This document shows, piece by piece, positions 20,601 through 35,050 of a stretch of DNA of 64,000 bases. The notes under the pieces are model-generated. The model saw only the letters and a list, made by a program, of their open reading frames with translations, did no database searches and had not been told where the DNA came from. A program made the translations under genes and the position numbers. Where the stretch lies: assembly GCA_964036665.1 (NCBI GenBank), contig OZ038527.1, positions 13,485,835-13,549,834 of the forward strand, read 5' to 3'. The stretch's first letter is position 1, and the number at the start of each line of letters is the position of its first letter. This DNA is from Gordius sp. MW1. Lineage: Eukaryota; Nematomorpha; Gordioida; Gordea; Gordiidae.

Positions 20601-23600
20601 GAATCCTATTATCCTCGATTGACTTACGAAAAGAGGTTTTAAGCTGCGAGAACTATCATTTTGACAAAAGACAACGTTTTATTGTTGCGATTAGTTTGTT
20701 GTATCGTAACGTGAGTGCTTAATTTTTGAAAATTGCTCTATGCGATCATGATTTCAAAGTAAGAGTTTTCTGATTCTGATAAATTTTTACTTTTTATCAT
20801 GGAAACAACGTCTGAAAACGACAACTTTCATCGGATGAATACGGTTGAATAAAAAAATGTGAAAAATTTTGAGGTAAAAATATTCATTTTTTTCGATTCT
20901 ATGTGAAAGAGCGTAAAAAAATATATAAAAATAAGCCAATTTGAGAATCCTATTATCCTCGATTGACTTCCGAAAAGAGGTTTTAAGCTGCGAGAACTAT
21001 GATTTTGACAAAAGACAACGTTTTATTGTTGCGATTAGTTTGTTGTATCAAACGTGAGTGCTTAATTTTTGAAAACTGCTCTATGCAATCATGATTTCAC
21101 AGTAATAGTTTTCTGATTCTGATAAATTTTTACTTTTTATCATGGAAACAACGTCTGAAAACGACAACTTTCATCGGATGAATACGGTTGAAAGAAAAAA
21201 ATGTGAAAAATTTTGAGGTAAAAATATTTATTTTTTTCGATTCTATGTGAAAGAGCGTAAAAAAATATATAAAAATAAGCCAATTTGAGAATCCTATTAT
21301 CCTCGATTGACTTCCGAAAAGAGGTTTTAAGCTGCGAGAACTATCATTTTGACAAAAGACAACGTTTTATTGTTGCGATTAGTTTGTTGTATAAAACGTG
21401 AGTGCTTAATTTTTGAAAATTGCTCTATGCGATCATGATTTCAAAGTAAGAGTTTTCTGATTCTGATAAATTTTTACTTTTTATCATGGAAACAACGTCT
21501 GAAAACGACAACTTTCATCGGATGAATACGGTTGAATAAAAAAATGTGAAAATTTTGAGGTAAAAATATTCATTTTTTTCGATTCTATGTGAAAGAGCGT
21601 AAAAAAATATATAAAAATAAGCCAATTTGAGAATCCTATTATCCTCGATTGACTTCCGTAAAGAGGTTTTAAGCTGCGAGAACTATCATAAAGACAACGT
21701 TTTATTGTTGCGATTAGTTTGTTGTATCAAACGTGAGTGCTTAATTTTTGAAAACTGCTCTATGCAATCATGATTTCAAAGTAATAGTTTTCTGATTCTA
21801 ATAAATTTTTACTTTTTATCATGGAAACAACGTCTGAAAACGACAACTTTCATCGGATGAATACGGTTGAATAAAAAAATGTGAAAAATTTTGAAGTAAA
21901 AATATTTATTTTTTTCGATTTATGTCAAAGAGCTTGAAAAAATATGTAAAAGTAAGCCGATTTGAGAATCCTATTATCCTCGATTGACTTACGAAAAGAG
22001 GTTTTAAGCTGCGAGAACTATCATTTTGACAAAAGACAACGTTTTATTGTTGCGATTAGTTTGTTGTATCGTAACGTGAGTGCTTAGTTTTTGAAAATTG
22101 CTCTATGCGATCATGATTTCAAAGTAAGAGTTTTCTGATTCTGATAAATTTTTACTTTTTATCATGGAAACAACGTCTGAAAACGACAACTTTCATCGGA
22201 TGAATACGGTTGAATAAAAAAATGTGAAAAATTTTGAGGTAAAAATATTCATTTTTTTCGATTCTATGTGAAAGAGCGTAAAAAAATATATAAAAATAAG
22301 ACAATTTGAGAATCCTATTATCCTCGATTGACTTCCGAAAAGAGGTTTTAAGCTGCGAGAACTATCATTTTGACAAAAGACAACGTTTTATTGTTGCGAT
22401 TAGTTTGTTGTATCAAACGTGAGTGCTTAATTTTTAAAAACTGCTCTATGCAATCATGATTTCAAAGTAATAGTTTTCTGATTCTAATAAATTTTTACTT
22501 TTTATCATGGAAACAACGTCTGAAAACGACAACTTTCATCGGATGAATACGGTTGAATAAGAAAATGTGAAAAATTTTGAAGTAAAAATATTTATTTTTT
22601 TCGATTTATGTGAAAGAGCTTGAAAAAATATATAAAAGTAAGCCGATTTGAGAATCCTATTATCCTCGATTGACTTACGAAAAGAGGTTTTAAGCTGCGA
22701 GAACTATCATTTTGACAAAAGACAACGTTTTATTGTTGCGATTAGTTTGTTGTATCGTAACGTGAGTGCTTAATTTTTGAAAATTGCTCTATGCGATCAT
22801 GATTTCAAAGTAAGAGTTTTCTGATTCTGATAAATTTTTACTTTTTATCATGGAAACAACGTCTGAAAACGACAACTTTCATCGGATGAATACGGTTGAA
22901 TAAAAAAATGTGAAAAATTTTGAGGTAAAAATATTCATTTTTTTCGATTCTATGTGAAAGAGCGTAAAAAATATATAAAAATAAGCCAATTTGAGAATCC
23001 TATTATCCTCGATTGACTTCCGAAAAGAGGTTTTAAGCTGCGAGAACTATGATTTTGACAAAAGACAACGTTTTATTGTTGCGATTAGTTTTTTGTATCA
23101 AACGTGAGTGCTTAATTTTTGAAAACTGCTCTATGCAATCATGATTTCACAGTAATAGTTTTCTGATTCTGATAAATTTTTACTTTTTATCATGGAAACA
23201 ACGTCTGAAAACGACAACTTTCATCGGATGAATACGGTTGAAAGAAAAAAATGTGAAAAATTTTGAGGTAAAAATATTTATTTTTTTCGATTCTATGTGA
23301 AAGAGCGTAAAAAAATATATAAAAATAAGCCAATTTGAGAATCCTATTATCCTCGATTGACTTCCGAAAAGAGGTTTTAAGCTGCGAGAACTATCATTTT
23401 GACAAAAGACAACGTTTTATTGTTGCGATTAGTTTGTTGTATAAAACGTGAGTGCTTAATTTTTGAAAATTGCTCTATGCGATCATGATTTCAAAGTAAG
23501 AGTTTTCTGATTCTGATAAATTTTTACTTTTTATCATGGAAACAACGTCTGAAAACGACAACTTTCATCGGATGAATACGGTTGAATAAGAAAATGTGAA

Positions 23601-25175
23601 AAATTTTGAAGTAAAAATATTTATTTTTTTCGATTTATGTGAAAGAGCTTGAAAAAATATATAAAAGTAAGCCGATTTGAGAATCCTATTATCCTCGATT
23701 GACTTACGAAAAGAGGTTTTAAGCTGCGAGAACTATCATTTTGACAAAAGACAACGTTTTATTGTTGCGATTAGTTTGTTGTATCGTAACGTGAGTGCTT
23801 AATTTTTGAAAATTGCTCTATGCGATCATGATTTCTAAGTAAGAGTTTTCTGATTCTAATAAATTTTTACTTTTTATCATGGAAACAACGTCTGAAAACG
23901 ACAACTTTCATCGGATGAATACGGTTGAATAAAAAAATGTAAAAAATTTTGAGGTAAAAATATTCATTTTTTTCGATTCTATGTGAAAGAGCGTAAAAAA
24001 ATATATAAAAATAAGCCAATTTGAGAATCCTATTATCCTCGATTGACTTCCGAAAAGAGGTTTTAAGCTGCGAGAACTATCATTTTGACAAAAGACAACG
24101 TTTTATTGTTGCGATTAGTTTGTTGGATCGTAACGTGAGTGCTTAATTTTTGAAAACTGCTCTATGCAATCATGATTTCACAGTAATAGTTTTCTGATTC
24201 TGATAAATTTTTACTTTTTATCATGGAAACAACGTCTGAAAACGACAACTTTCATCGGATGAATACGGTTGAAAGAAAAAAATGTGAAAAATTTTGAGGT
24301 AAAAATATTTATTTTTTTCGATTCTATGTGAAAGAGCGTAAAAAAATATATAAAAATAAGCCAATTTGAGAATCCTATTATCCTCGATTGACTTCCGAAA
24401 AGAGGTTTTAAGCTGCGAGAACTATCATTATGACAAAAGACAACGTTTTATTGTTGCGATTAGTTTGTTGTATAAAACGTGAGTGCTTAATTTTTGAAAA
24501 TTGCTCTATGCGATCATGATTTCAAAGTAAGAGTTTTCTGATTCTGATAAATTTTTACTTTTTATCATGGAAACAACGTCTGAAAACGACAACTTTCATC
24601 GGATGAATACGGTTGAATAAAAAAATGTGAAAAATTTTGAGGTAAAAATATTCATTTTTTTCGATTCTATGTGAAAGAGCGTAAAAAAATATATAAAAAT
24701 AAGCCAATTTGAGAATCCTATTATCCTCGATTGACTTCCGAAATAAGCTGCGAGAACTATCATTTTGACAAAAGACAACGTTTTATTGTTGCGATTAGTT
24801 TGTTGTATCAAACGTGAGTGCTTAATTTTTGAAAACTGCTCTATGCAATCATGATTTCAAAGTAATAGTGATTCTAATAAATTTTTACTTTTTATCATGG
24901 AAACAACGTCTGAAAACGACAACTTTCATCGGATGAATACGGTTGAATAAAAAAATGTGAAAAATTTTGAAGTAAAAATATTTATTTTTTTCGATTTATG
25001 TGAAAGAGCTTGAAAAAATATATAAAAGTAAGCCGATTTGAGAATCCTATTATTCTCGATTGACTTACGAAAAGAGGTTTTAAGCTGCGAGAACTATCAT
25101 TTTGACAAAAGACAACGTTTTATTGTTGCGATTAGTTTGTTGTATCGTAACGTGAGTGCTTAATTTTTGAAAATT
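17679..25175 (+). repeat. Dimer/tetramer-derived satellite block
   Basis: About 22 monomers of the types common to 7-27 kb. The AAGACAATTTGAG variant at 17871 and 22301 marks a block repeated at an offset of 4430 bp (13 monomers). Small private deletions are visible: near 24742 the AAGAGGTT segment before TAAGCTG is shortened by 8 bp, and near 24868 part of AGTTTTCTGATTC is missing. No gene and no insertion were found. Confidence 0.7.
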
Positions 25176-25900
25176 GCTTTATGCGATCATGATTTCAAAG
25201 TAAGAGTTTTCTGATTCTGATAAATTTTTACTTTTTATCATGGAAACAACGTCTGAAAACGACAACTTTCATCGGATGAATACGGTTGAATAAGAAAATG
25301 TGAAAAATTTTGAAGTAAAAATATTTATTTTTTTCGATTTATGTGAAAGAGCTTGAAAAAATATATAAAAGTAAGCCGATTTGAGAATCCTATTATCCTC
25401 GATTGACTTACGAAAAGAGCTTTTAAGCTGCGAGAACTATCATTTTGACAAAAGACAACGTTTTATTGTTGCGATTAGTTTGTTGTATCGTAACGTGAGT
25501 GCTTAATTTTTGAAAATTGCTTTATGCGATCATGATTTCAAAGTAAGAGTTTTCTGATTCTGATAAATTTTTACTTTTTATCATGGAAACAACGTCTGAA
25601 AACGACAACTTTCATCGGATGAATACGGTTGAATAAGAAAATGTGAAAAATTTTGAAGTAAAAATATTTATTTTTTTCGATTTATGTGAAAGAGCTTGAA
25701 AAAATATATAAAAGTAAGCCGATTTGAGAATCCTATTATCCTCGATTGACTTACGAAAAGAGCTTTTAAGCTGCGAGAACTATCATTTTGACAAAAGACA
25801 ACGTTTTATTGTTGCGATTAGTTTGTTGTATCGTAACGTGAGTGCTTAATTTTTGAAAATTGCTTTATGCGATCATGATTTCAAAGTAAGAGTTTTCTGA
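25176..25900 (+). repeat. Single-monomer (343-bp) tandem duplication
   Basis: The rare TTGCTTTATGCG falls at 25176, 25519 and 25862, exactly 343 bp apart. The two monomers between them share GGTTGAATAAGAAAATG, CGATTTATG and the private AGAGCTTTTAAGC. They are close to identical, while the third monomer diverges after its first part. This is a one-unit slippage or unequal exchange. Confidence 0.8.
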
Positions 25901-27300
25901 TTCTGATAAATTTTTACTTTTTATCATGGAAACAACGTCTGAAAACGACAACTTTCATCGGATGAATACGGTTGAATAAAAAAATGTGAAAAATTTTGAG
26001 GTAAAAATATTCATTTTTTTCGTTTCTATGTGAAAGAGCTTGAAAAAATATATAAAAGTAAGCCGATTTGAGAATCCTATTATTCTCGATTGACTTACGA
26101 AAAGAGGTTTTAAGCTGCGAGAACTATCATTTTGACAAAAGACAACGTTTTATTGTTGCGATTAGTTTGTTGTATCAAACGTGAGTGCTTAATTTTTGAA
26201 AACTGCTCTATGCAATCATGATTTCAAAGTAATAGTTTTCTGATTCTGATAAATTTTTACTTTTTATTATGGAAACAACGTCTGAAAACGACAACTTTCA
26301 TCGGATGAATACGGTTGAATAAAAAAATGTGAAAAATTTTGAGGTAAAAATATTCATTTTTTTTCGATTCTATGTGAAAGAGCGTAAAAAAATATATAAG
26401 AATAAGACAATTTGAGAATCCTATTATCCTCGATTGACTTCCGAAAAGAGGTTTTAAGCTGCGAGAACTATCATTTTGACAAAAGACAACGTTTTATTGT
26501 TGCGATTAGTTTGTTGTATCAAACGTGAGTGCTTAATTTTTGAAAACTGCTCTATGCAATCATGATTTCAAAGTAATAGTTTTCTGATTCTAATAAATTT
26601 TTACTTTTTATCATGGAAACAACGTCTGAAAACGACAACTTTCATCGGATGAATACGGTTGAATAAGAAAATGTGAAAAATTTTGAAGTAAAAATATTTA
26701 TTTTTTTCGATTTATGTGAAAGAGCTTGAAAAAATATATATAAGTAAGCCGATTTGAGAATCCTATTATCCTCGATTGACTTACGAAAAGAGGTTTTAAG
26801 CTGCGAGAACTATTATTTTGACAAAAGACAACGTTTTATTGTTGCGATTAGTTTGTTGTATCGTAACGTGAGTGCTTAATTTTTGAAAATTGCTCTATGC
26901 GATCATGATTTCAAAGTAAGAGTTTTCTGATTCTGATAAATTTTTACTTTTTATCATGGAAACAACGTCTGAAAACGACAACTTTCATCGGATGAATACG
27001 GTTGAATAAAAAAATGTGAAAAATTTTGAGGTAAAAATATTCATTTTTTTCGATTCTATGTGAAAGAGCGTAAAAAAATATATAAAAATAAGCCAATTTG
27101 AGAATCCTATTATCCTCGATGGACTTCCGAAAAGAGGTTTTAAGCTGCGAGAACTATGATTTTGACAAAAGACAACGTTTTATTGTTGCGATTAGTTTGT
27201 TGTATCAAACGTGAGTGCTTAATTTTTGAAAACTGCTCTATGCAATCATGATTTCACAGTAATAGTTTTCTGATTCTAATAAATTTTTACTTTTTATCAT
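25900..27300 (+). repeat. Mixed satellite monomers
   Basis: About four monomers closing the 7-27 kb domain, including the last monomer of this stretch with AAGACAATTTGAG (about 26406) and one with CGATTTATG (about 26709). No HOR boundary is clear and no gene is present. Confidence 0.6.
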
Positions 27301-30300
27301 GGAAACAACGTCTGAAAACGACAACTTTCATCGGATGAATACGGTTGAAAAAAAAATGTGAAAAATTTTGAGATAAAAATATTTATTTTTTTCGATTCTA
27401 TGTGAAAGAGCGTAAAAAAATATATAAAAATAAGCCAATTTGAGAATCCTATTATCCTCGATTGACTTCCGAAAAGAGGTTTTAAGCTGCGAGAACTATC
27501 ATTTTGACAAAAGACAACGTTTTATTGTTGCGATTAGTTTGTTGTATAAAACGTGAGTGCTTAATTTTTGAAAATTGCTCTATGCGATCATGATTTCAAA
27601 GTAAGAGTTTTCTGATTCTGATAAATTTTTACTTTTTATCATGGAAACAACGTCTGAAAACGACAACTTTCATCGGATGAATACGGTTGAATAAAAAAAT
27701 GTGAAAAATTTTGAGGTAAAAATATTCATTTTTTTCGATTCTATGTGAAAGAGCGTAAAAAATATATATAAAAATAAGCCAATTTGAGAATCCTATTATC
27801 CTCGATTGACTTCCGAAAAGAGGTTTTAAGCTGCGAGAACTATCATTTTGACAAAAGACAACGTTTTATTGTTGCGATTAGTTTGTTGTATCAAACGTGA
27901 GTGCTTAATTTTTGAAAACTGCTCTATGCAATCATGATTTCAAAGTAATAGTTTTCTGATTCTAATAAATTTTTACTTTTTATCATGGAAACAACGTCTG
28001 AAAACGACAACTTTCATCGGATGAATACGGTTGAATAAAAAAATGTGAAAAATTTTGAAGTAAAAATATTTATTTTTTTCGATTCTATGTGAAAGAGCTT
28101 GAAAAAATATATAAAAGTAAGCCGATTTGAGAATCCTTTTATCCTCGATTGACTTACGAAAAGAGGTTTTAAGCTGCGAGAACTTTCATTTTGACAAAAG
28201 ACAACGTTTTATTGTTGCGATTAGTTTGTTGTATCGTAACGTGATTTCTTAATTTTTGAAAATTGCTCTATGCGATCATGATTTCAAAGTAAGAGTTTTC
28301 TGATTCTGATAAATTTTTACTTTTTATCATGGAAACAACGTCTGAAAACGACAACTTTCATCGGATGAATACGGTTGAATAAAAAAATGTGAAAAATTTT
28401 GAGGTAAAAATATTCATTTTTTTCGATTCTATGTAAAAGAGCGTAAAAAAATATATAAAAATAAGCCAATTTGAGAATCCTATTATCCTCGATTGACTTC
28501 CGAAAAGAGGTTTTAGGCTGCGAGAACTATCATTTTGAAAAAAGACAACGTTTTATTGTTGCGATTAGTTTGTTGTATCAAACGTGAGTGCTTAATTTTT
28601 GAAAACTGCTCTATGCAATCATGATTTCAAAGCAATAGTTTTCTGATTCTGATAAATTTTTACTTTTTATCATGGAAACAACGTCTGAAAACGACAACTA
28701 TCATCGGATGAATACGGTTGAAAAAAAAAATGGGAAAAATTTTGAGGTAAAAATATTCATTTTTTTCCATTCTATGTGAAAGAGCTTGAAAAAATATATA
28801 AAAGTAAGCCGATTTGAGAATCCTATTATCCTCGATTGACTTCCGAAAAGAGGTTTTAAACTGCGAGAACTATGATTTTGACAAAAGACAACGTTTTATT
28901 GTTGCGATTAGTTTGTTGTATCAAACGTGAGTGCTTAATTTTTGAAAACTGCTCTATGCAATCATGATTTTAAAGTAATAGTTTTCTGATTCTGATAAAT
29001 TTTTACTTTTTATCATGGAAACAACGTCTGAAAACGACAACTTTCATCGGATGAATACGGTTGAAAAAAAAATGTGAAAAATTTTGAGATAAAAATATTT
29101 ATTTTTTTCGATTCTATGTGAAAGAGCGTAAAAAAATATATAAAAATAAGCCAATTTGAGAATCCTATTATCCTCGATTGACTTCCGAAAAGAGGTTTTA
29201 AGCTGCGAGAACTATCATTTTGACAAAAGACAACGTTTTATTGTTGCGATTAGTTTGTTGTATAAAACGTGAGTGCTTAATTTTTGAAAATTGCTCTATG
29301 CGATCATGATTTCAAAGTAAGAGTTTTCTGATTCTGATAAATTTTTACTTTTTATCATGGAAACAACGTCTGAAAACGACAACTTTCATCGGATGAATAC
29401 GGTTGAATAAAAAAATGTGAAAAATTTTGAGGTAAAAATATTCACTTTTTTCGATTCTATGTGAAAGAGCGTAAAAAATATATATAAAAATAAGCCAATT
29501 TGAGAATCCTATTATCCTCGATTGACTTCCGAAAAGAGGTTTTAAGCTGCGAGAACTATCATTTTGACAAAAGACAACGTTTTATTGTTGCGATTAGTTT
29601 GTTGTATCAAACGTGAGTGCTTAATTTTTGAAAACTGCTCTATGCAATCATGATTTCAAAGTAATAGTTTTCTGATTCTAATAAATTTTTACTTTTTATC
29701 ATGGAAACAACGTCTGAAAACGACAACTTTCATCGGATGAATACGGTTGAATAAAAAAATGTGAAAAATTTTGAAGTAAAAATATTTATTTTTTTCGATT
29801 CTATGTGAAAGAGCTTGAAAAAATATATAAAAGTAAGCCGATTTGAGAATCCTTTTATCCTCGATTGACTTACGAAAAGAGGTTTTAAGCTGCGAGAACT
29901 TTCATTTTGACAAAAGACAACGTTTTATTGTTGCGATTAGTTTGTTGTATCGTAACGTGAGTGCTTAATTTTTGAAAATTGCTCTATGCGATCATGATTT
30001 CAAAGTAAGAGTTTTCTGATTCTGATAAATTTTTACTTTTTATCATGGAAACAACGTCTGAAAACGACAACTTTCATCGGATGAATACGGTTGAATAAAA
30101 AAATGTGAAAAATTTTGAGGTAAAAATATTCATTTTTTTCGATTCTATGTGAAAGAGCGTAAAAAAATATATAAAATAAGCCAATTTGAGAATCCTATTA
30201 TCCTCGATTGACTTCCGAAAAGAGGTTTTAGGCTGCGAGAACTATCATTTTGAAAAAAGACAACGTTTTATTGTTGCGATTAGTTTGTTGTATCAAACGT

Positions 30301-30700
30301 GAGTGCTTAATTTTTGAAAACTGCTCTATGCAATCATGATTTCAAAGCAATAGTTTTCTGATTCTGATAAATTTTTACTTTTTATCATGGAAACAACGTC
30401 TGAAAACGACAACTATCATCGGATGAATACGGTTGAAAAAAAAAATGGGAAAAATTTTGAGGTTAAAATATTCATTTTTTTCCATTCTATGTGAAAGAGC
30501 TTGGAAAAATATATAAAAGTAAGCCGATTTGAGAATCCTATTATCCTCGATTGACTTCCGAAAAGAGGTTTTAAACTGCGAGAACTATGATTTTGACAAA
30601 AGACAACGTTTTATTGTTGCGATTAGTTTGTTGTATCAAACGTGAGTGCTTAATTTTTGAAAACTGCTCTATGCAATCATGATTTTAAAGTAATAGTTTT
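27300..30700 (+). repeat. 1716-bp pentamer, two tandem copies
   Basis: Diagnostic variants recur about 1716 bp apart. The AATATATATA expansion is at 27761 and 29477, and TTTTGAAAAAAGACAAC (GAAAAAAGAC at 28537 and 30252) is 1715 bp apart after a 1-bp indel. Both copies carry GAATCCTTTTATCC with GAACTTTCATTTTG, then a poly-A, ATGGGAAAA and TTTCCATTC monomer. Copy two also has a shortened ATATATAAAATAAG near 30170. Confidence 0.8.
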
Positions 30701-33700
30701 CTGATTCTGATAAATTTTTACTTTTTATCATGGAAACAACGTCTGAAAACGACAACTTTCATCGGATGAATACGGTTGAAAAAAAAAATGGGAAAAATTT
30801 TGAGGTAAAAATATTCATTTTTTTCCATTCTATGTGAAAGAGCTTGAAAAAATATATAAAAGTAAGCCGATTTGAGAATCCTATTATCCTCGATTGACTT
30901 CCGAAAAGAGGTTTTAACTGCGAGAACTATGATTTTGACAAAAGACAACGTTTTATTGTTGCGATTAGTTTGTTGTATCAAACGTGAGTGCTTAATTTTT
31001 GAAAACTGCTCTATGCAATCATGATTTTAAAGTAATAGTTTTCTGATTCTGATAAATTTTTACTTTTTATCATGGAAACAACGTCTGAAAACGACAACTT
31101 TCATCGGATGAATACGGTTGAAAAAAAAAATGTGAAAAATTTTGAGATAAAAATATTTATTTTTTTCGATTCTATGTGAAAGAGCGTAAAAAAATATATA
31201 AAAATAAGCCAATTTGAGAATCCTATTATCCTCGATTGACTTCCGAAAAGAGGTTTTAAGCTGCGAGAACTATCATTTTGACAAAAGACAACGTTTTATT
31301 GTTGCGATTAGTTTGTTGTATCAAACGTGAGTGCTTAATTTTTGAAAACTGCTCTATGCAATCATGATTTCAAAGTAATAGTTTTCTGATTCTAATAAAT
31401 TTTTACTTTTTATCATGGAAACAACGTCTGATAACGACAACTTTCATCGGATGAATACGGTTGAATAAAAAAATGTGAAAAATTTTGAAGTAAAAATATT
31501 TATTTTTTTCGATTCTATGTGAAAGAGCTTGAAAAAATATATAAAAGTAAGCCGATTTGAGAATCCTATTATCCTCGATTGACTTACGGAAAGAGGTTTT
31601 AAGTTGCGAGAACTATCATTTTGACAAAAGACAACGTTTTATTGTTGCGATTAGTTTGTTGTATCGTAACGTGAGTGCTTAATTTTTGAAAATTGCTCTA
31701 TGCGATCATGATTTCAAAGTAAGAGTTTTCTGATTCTGATAAATTTTTACTTTTTATCATGGAAACAACGCCTGAAAACGACAACTTTCATCGGATGAAT
31801 ACGGTTGAATAAAAAAATGTGAAAAATTTTGAGGTAAAAATATTCATTTTTTTCGATTCTATGTGAAAGAGCGTAAAAAAATATATAAAAATAAGCCAAT
31901 TTGAGAATCCTATTATCCTCGATTGACTTCCGAAAAGAGGTTTTAGGCTGCGAAAACTATCATTTTGACAAAAGACAACGTTTTATTGTTGCGATTAGTT
32001 TGTTGTATCAAACGTGAGTGCTTAATTTTTGAAAACTGCTCTATGCAATCATGATTTCAAAGTAATAGTTTTCTGATTCTGATAAATTTTTACTTTTTAT
32101 TATGGAAACAACGTCTGAAAACGACAACTTTCATCGGATGAATACGGTTGAATAAAAAAATGTGAAAAATTTTGAGGTAAAAATATTCATTTTTTTCGAT
32201 TCTATGTGAAAGAGCTTGAAAAAATATATAAAAGTAAGCCGATTTGAGAATCCTATTATCCTCGATTGACTTCCGAAAAGAGGTTTTAAGCTGATCATTT
32301 TGACAAAAGACAACGTTTTATTAATGCGATTAGTTTGTTGTATCAAACGTGAGTGCTTAATTTTTGAAAACTGCTCTATGCAATCATGATTTCAAAGTAA
32401 TAGTTTTCTGATTCTGATAAATTTTTACTTTTTATCATGGAAACAACGTCTGAAAACGACAACTTTCATCGGATGAATACGGTTGAAAGAAATAAATGTG
32501 AAAAATTTTGAGGTAAAAATATTCATTTTTTTCGATTCTATGTGAAAGAGCTTGAAAAAATATATAAAAGTAAGCCGATTTGAGAATCCTATTATCCTCG
32601 ATTGACTTCCGAAAAGAGGTTTTAAGCTGCGAGAACTATCATTTTGACAAAAGACAACGTTTTATTGTTGCGATTAGTTTGTTGTATCAAACGTGAGTGC
32701 TTAATTTTTGAAAACTGCTCTATGCAATCATGATTTCAAAGCAATAGTTTTCTGATTCTGATAAATTTTTACTTTTTATCATGGAAACAACGTCTGAAAA
32801 CGACAACTATCATCGGATGAATACGGTTGAAAAAAAAAATGGGAAAAATTTTGAGGTAAAAATATTCATTTTTTTCCATTCTATGTGAAAGAGCTTGAAA
32901 AAATATATAAAAGTAAGCCGATTTGAGAATCCTATTATCCTCGATTGACTTCCGAAAAGAGGTTTTAAACTGCGAGAACTATGATTTTGACAAAAGACAA
33001 CGTTTTATTGTTGCGATTAGTTTGTTGTATCAAACGTGAGTGCTTAATTTTTGAAAACTGCTCTATGCAATCATGATTTTAAAGTAATAGTTTTCTGATT
33101 CTGATAAATTTTTACTTTTTATCATGGAAACAACGTCTGAAAACGACAACTTTCATCGGATGAATACGGTTGAAAAAAAAAAATGGGAAAAATTTTGAGG
33201 TAAAAATATTCATTTTTTTCCATTCTATGTGAAAGAGCTTGAAAAAATATATAAAAGTAAGCCGATTTGAGAATCCTATTATCCTCGATTGACTTCCGAA
33301 AAGAGGTTTTAAACTGCGAGAACTATGATTTTGACAAAAGACAACGTTTTATTGTTGCGATTAGTTTGTTGTATCAAACGTGAGTGCTTAATTTTTGAAA
33401 ACTGCTCTATGCAATCTTGATTTTAAAGTAATAGTTTTCTGATTCTGATAAATTTTTACTTTTTATCATGGAAACAACGTCTGAAAACGACAACTTTCAT
33501 CGGATGAATACGGTTGAAAAAAAAAATGTGAAAAATTTTGAGATAAAAATATTTATTTTTTTCGATTCTATGTGAAAGAGCGTAAAAAAATATATAAAAA
33601 TAAGCCAATTTGAGAATCCTATTATCCTCGATTGACTTCCGAAAAGAGGTTTTAATCTGCGAGAACTATCATTTTGACAAAAGACAACGTTTTATTGTTG

Positions 33701-35050
33701 CGATTAGTTTGTTGTATCAAACGTGAGTGCTTAATTTTTGAAAACTGCTCTATGCAATCATGATTTCAAAGTAATAGTTTTCTGATTCTAATAAATTTTT
33801 ACTTTTTATCATGGAAACAACGTCTGATAACGACAACTTTCATCGGATGAATACGGTTGAATAAAAAAATGTGAAAAATTTTGAAGTAAAAATATTTATT
33901 TTTTTCGATTCTATGTGAAAGAGCTTGAAAAAATATATAAAAGTAAGCCGATTTGAGAATCCTATTATCCTCGATTGACTTACGGAAAGAGGTTTTAAGT
34001 TGCGAGAACTATCATTTTGACAAAAGACAACGTTTTATTGTTGCGATTAGTTTGTTGTATCGTAACGTGAGTGCTTAATTTTTGAAAATTGCTCTATGCG
34101 ATCATGATTTCAAAGTAAGAGTTTTCTGATTCTGATAAATTTTTACTTTTTATCATGGAAACAACGCATGAAAACGACAACTTTCATCGGATGAATACGG
34201 TTGAATAAAAAAATGTGAAAAATTTTGAGGTAAAAATATTCATTTTTTTCGATTCTATGTGAAAGAGCGTAAAAAAATATATAAAAATAAGCCAATTTGA
34301 GAATCCTATTATCCTCGATTGACTTCCGAAAAGAGGTTTTAGGCTGCGAAAACTATCATTTTGACAAAAGACAACGTTTTATTGTTGCGATTAGTTTGTT
34401 GTATCAAACGTGAGTGCTTAATTTTTGAAAACTGCTCTATGCAATCATGATTTCAAAGTAATAGTTTTCTGATTCTGATAAATTTTTACTTTTTATTATG
34501 GAAACAACGTCTGAAAACGACAACTTTCATCGGATGAATACGGTTGAATAAAAAAATGTGAAAAATTTTGAGGTAAAAATATTCATTTTTTTCGATTCTA
34601 TGTGAAAGAGCTTGAAAAAATATATAAAAGTAAGCCGATTTGAGAATCCTATTATCCTCGATTGACTTCCGAAAAGAGGTTTTAAGCTGATCATTTTGAC
34701 AAAAGACAACGTTTTATTAATGCGATTAGTTTGTTGTATCAAACGTGAGTGCTTAATTTTTGAAAACTGCTCTATGCAATCATGATTTCAAAGTAATAGT
34801 TTTCTGATTCTGATAAATTTTTACTTTTTATCATGGAAACAACGTCTGAAAACGACAACTTTCATCGGATGAATACGGTTGAAAGAAATAAATGTGAAAA
34901 ATTTTGAGGTAAAAATATTCCTTTTTTTCGATTCTATGTGAAAGAGCTTGAAAAAATATATAAAAGTAAGCCGATTTGAGAATCCTATTATCCTCGATTG
35001 ACTTCCGAAAAGAGGTTTTAAGCTGCGAGAACTATCATTTTGACAAAAGA
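30260..35050 (+). repeat. 2396-bp heptamer, two tandem copies
   Basis: GTCTGATAACGAC is found at 31431 and 33827, exactly 2396 bp apart. The two successive poly-A, ATGGGAAAA, TTTCCATTC monomers sit at 30431 and 30774, and again at 32825 and 33168, 2394 bp apart before small A-run changes. Both copies then run through TGCGAAAACTATC, a TTTTTATTATGG monomer and a short-form (TAAGCTGATC) monomer. It overlaps the end of the preceding pentamer block, so the amplifications are nested. Confidence 0.82.
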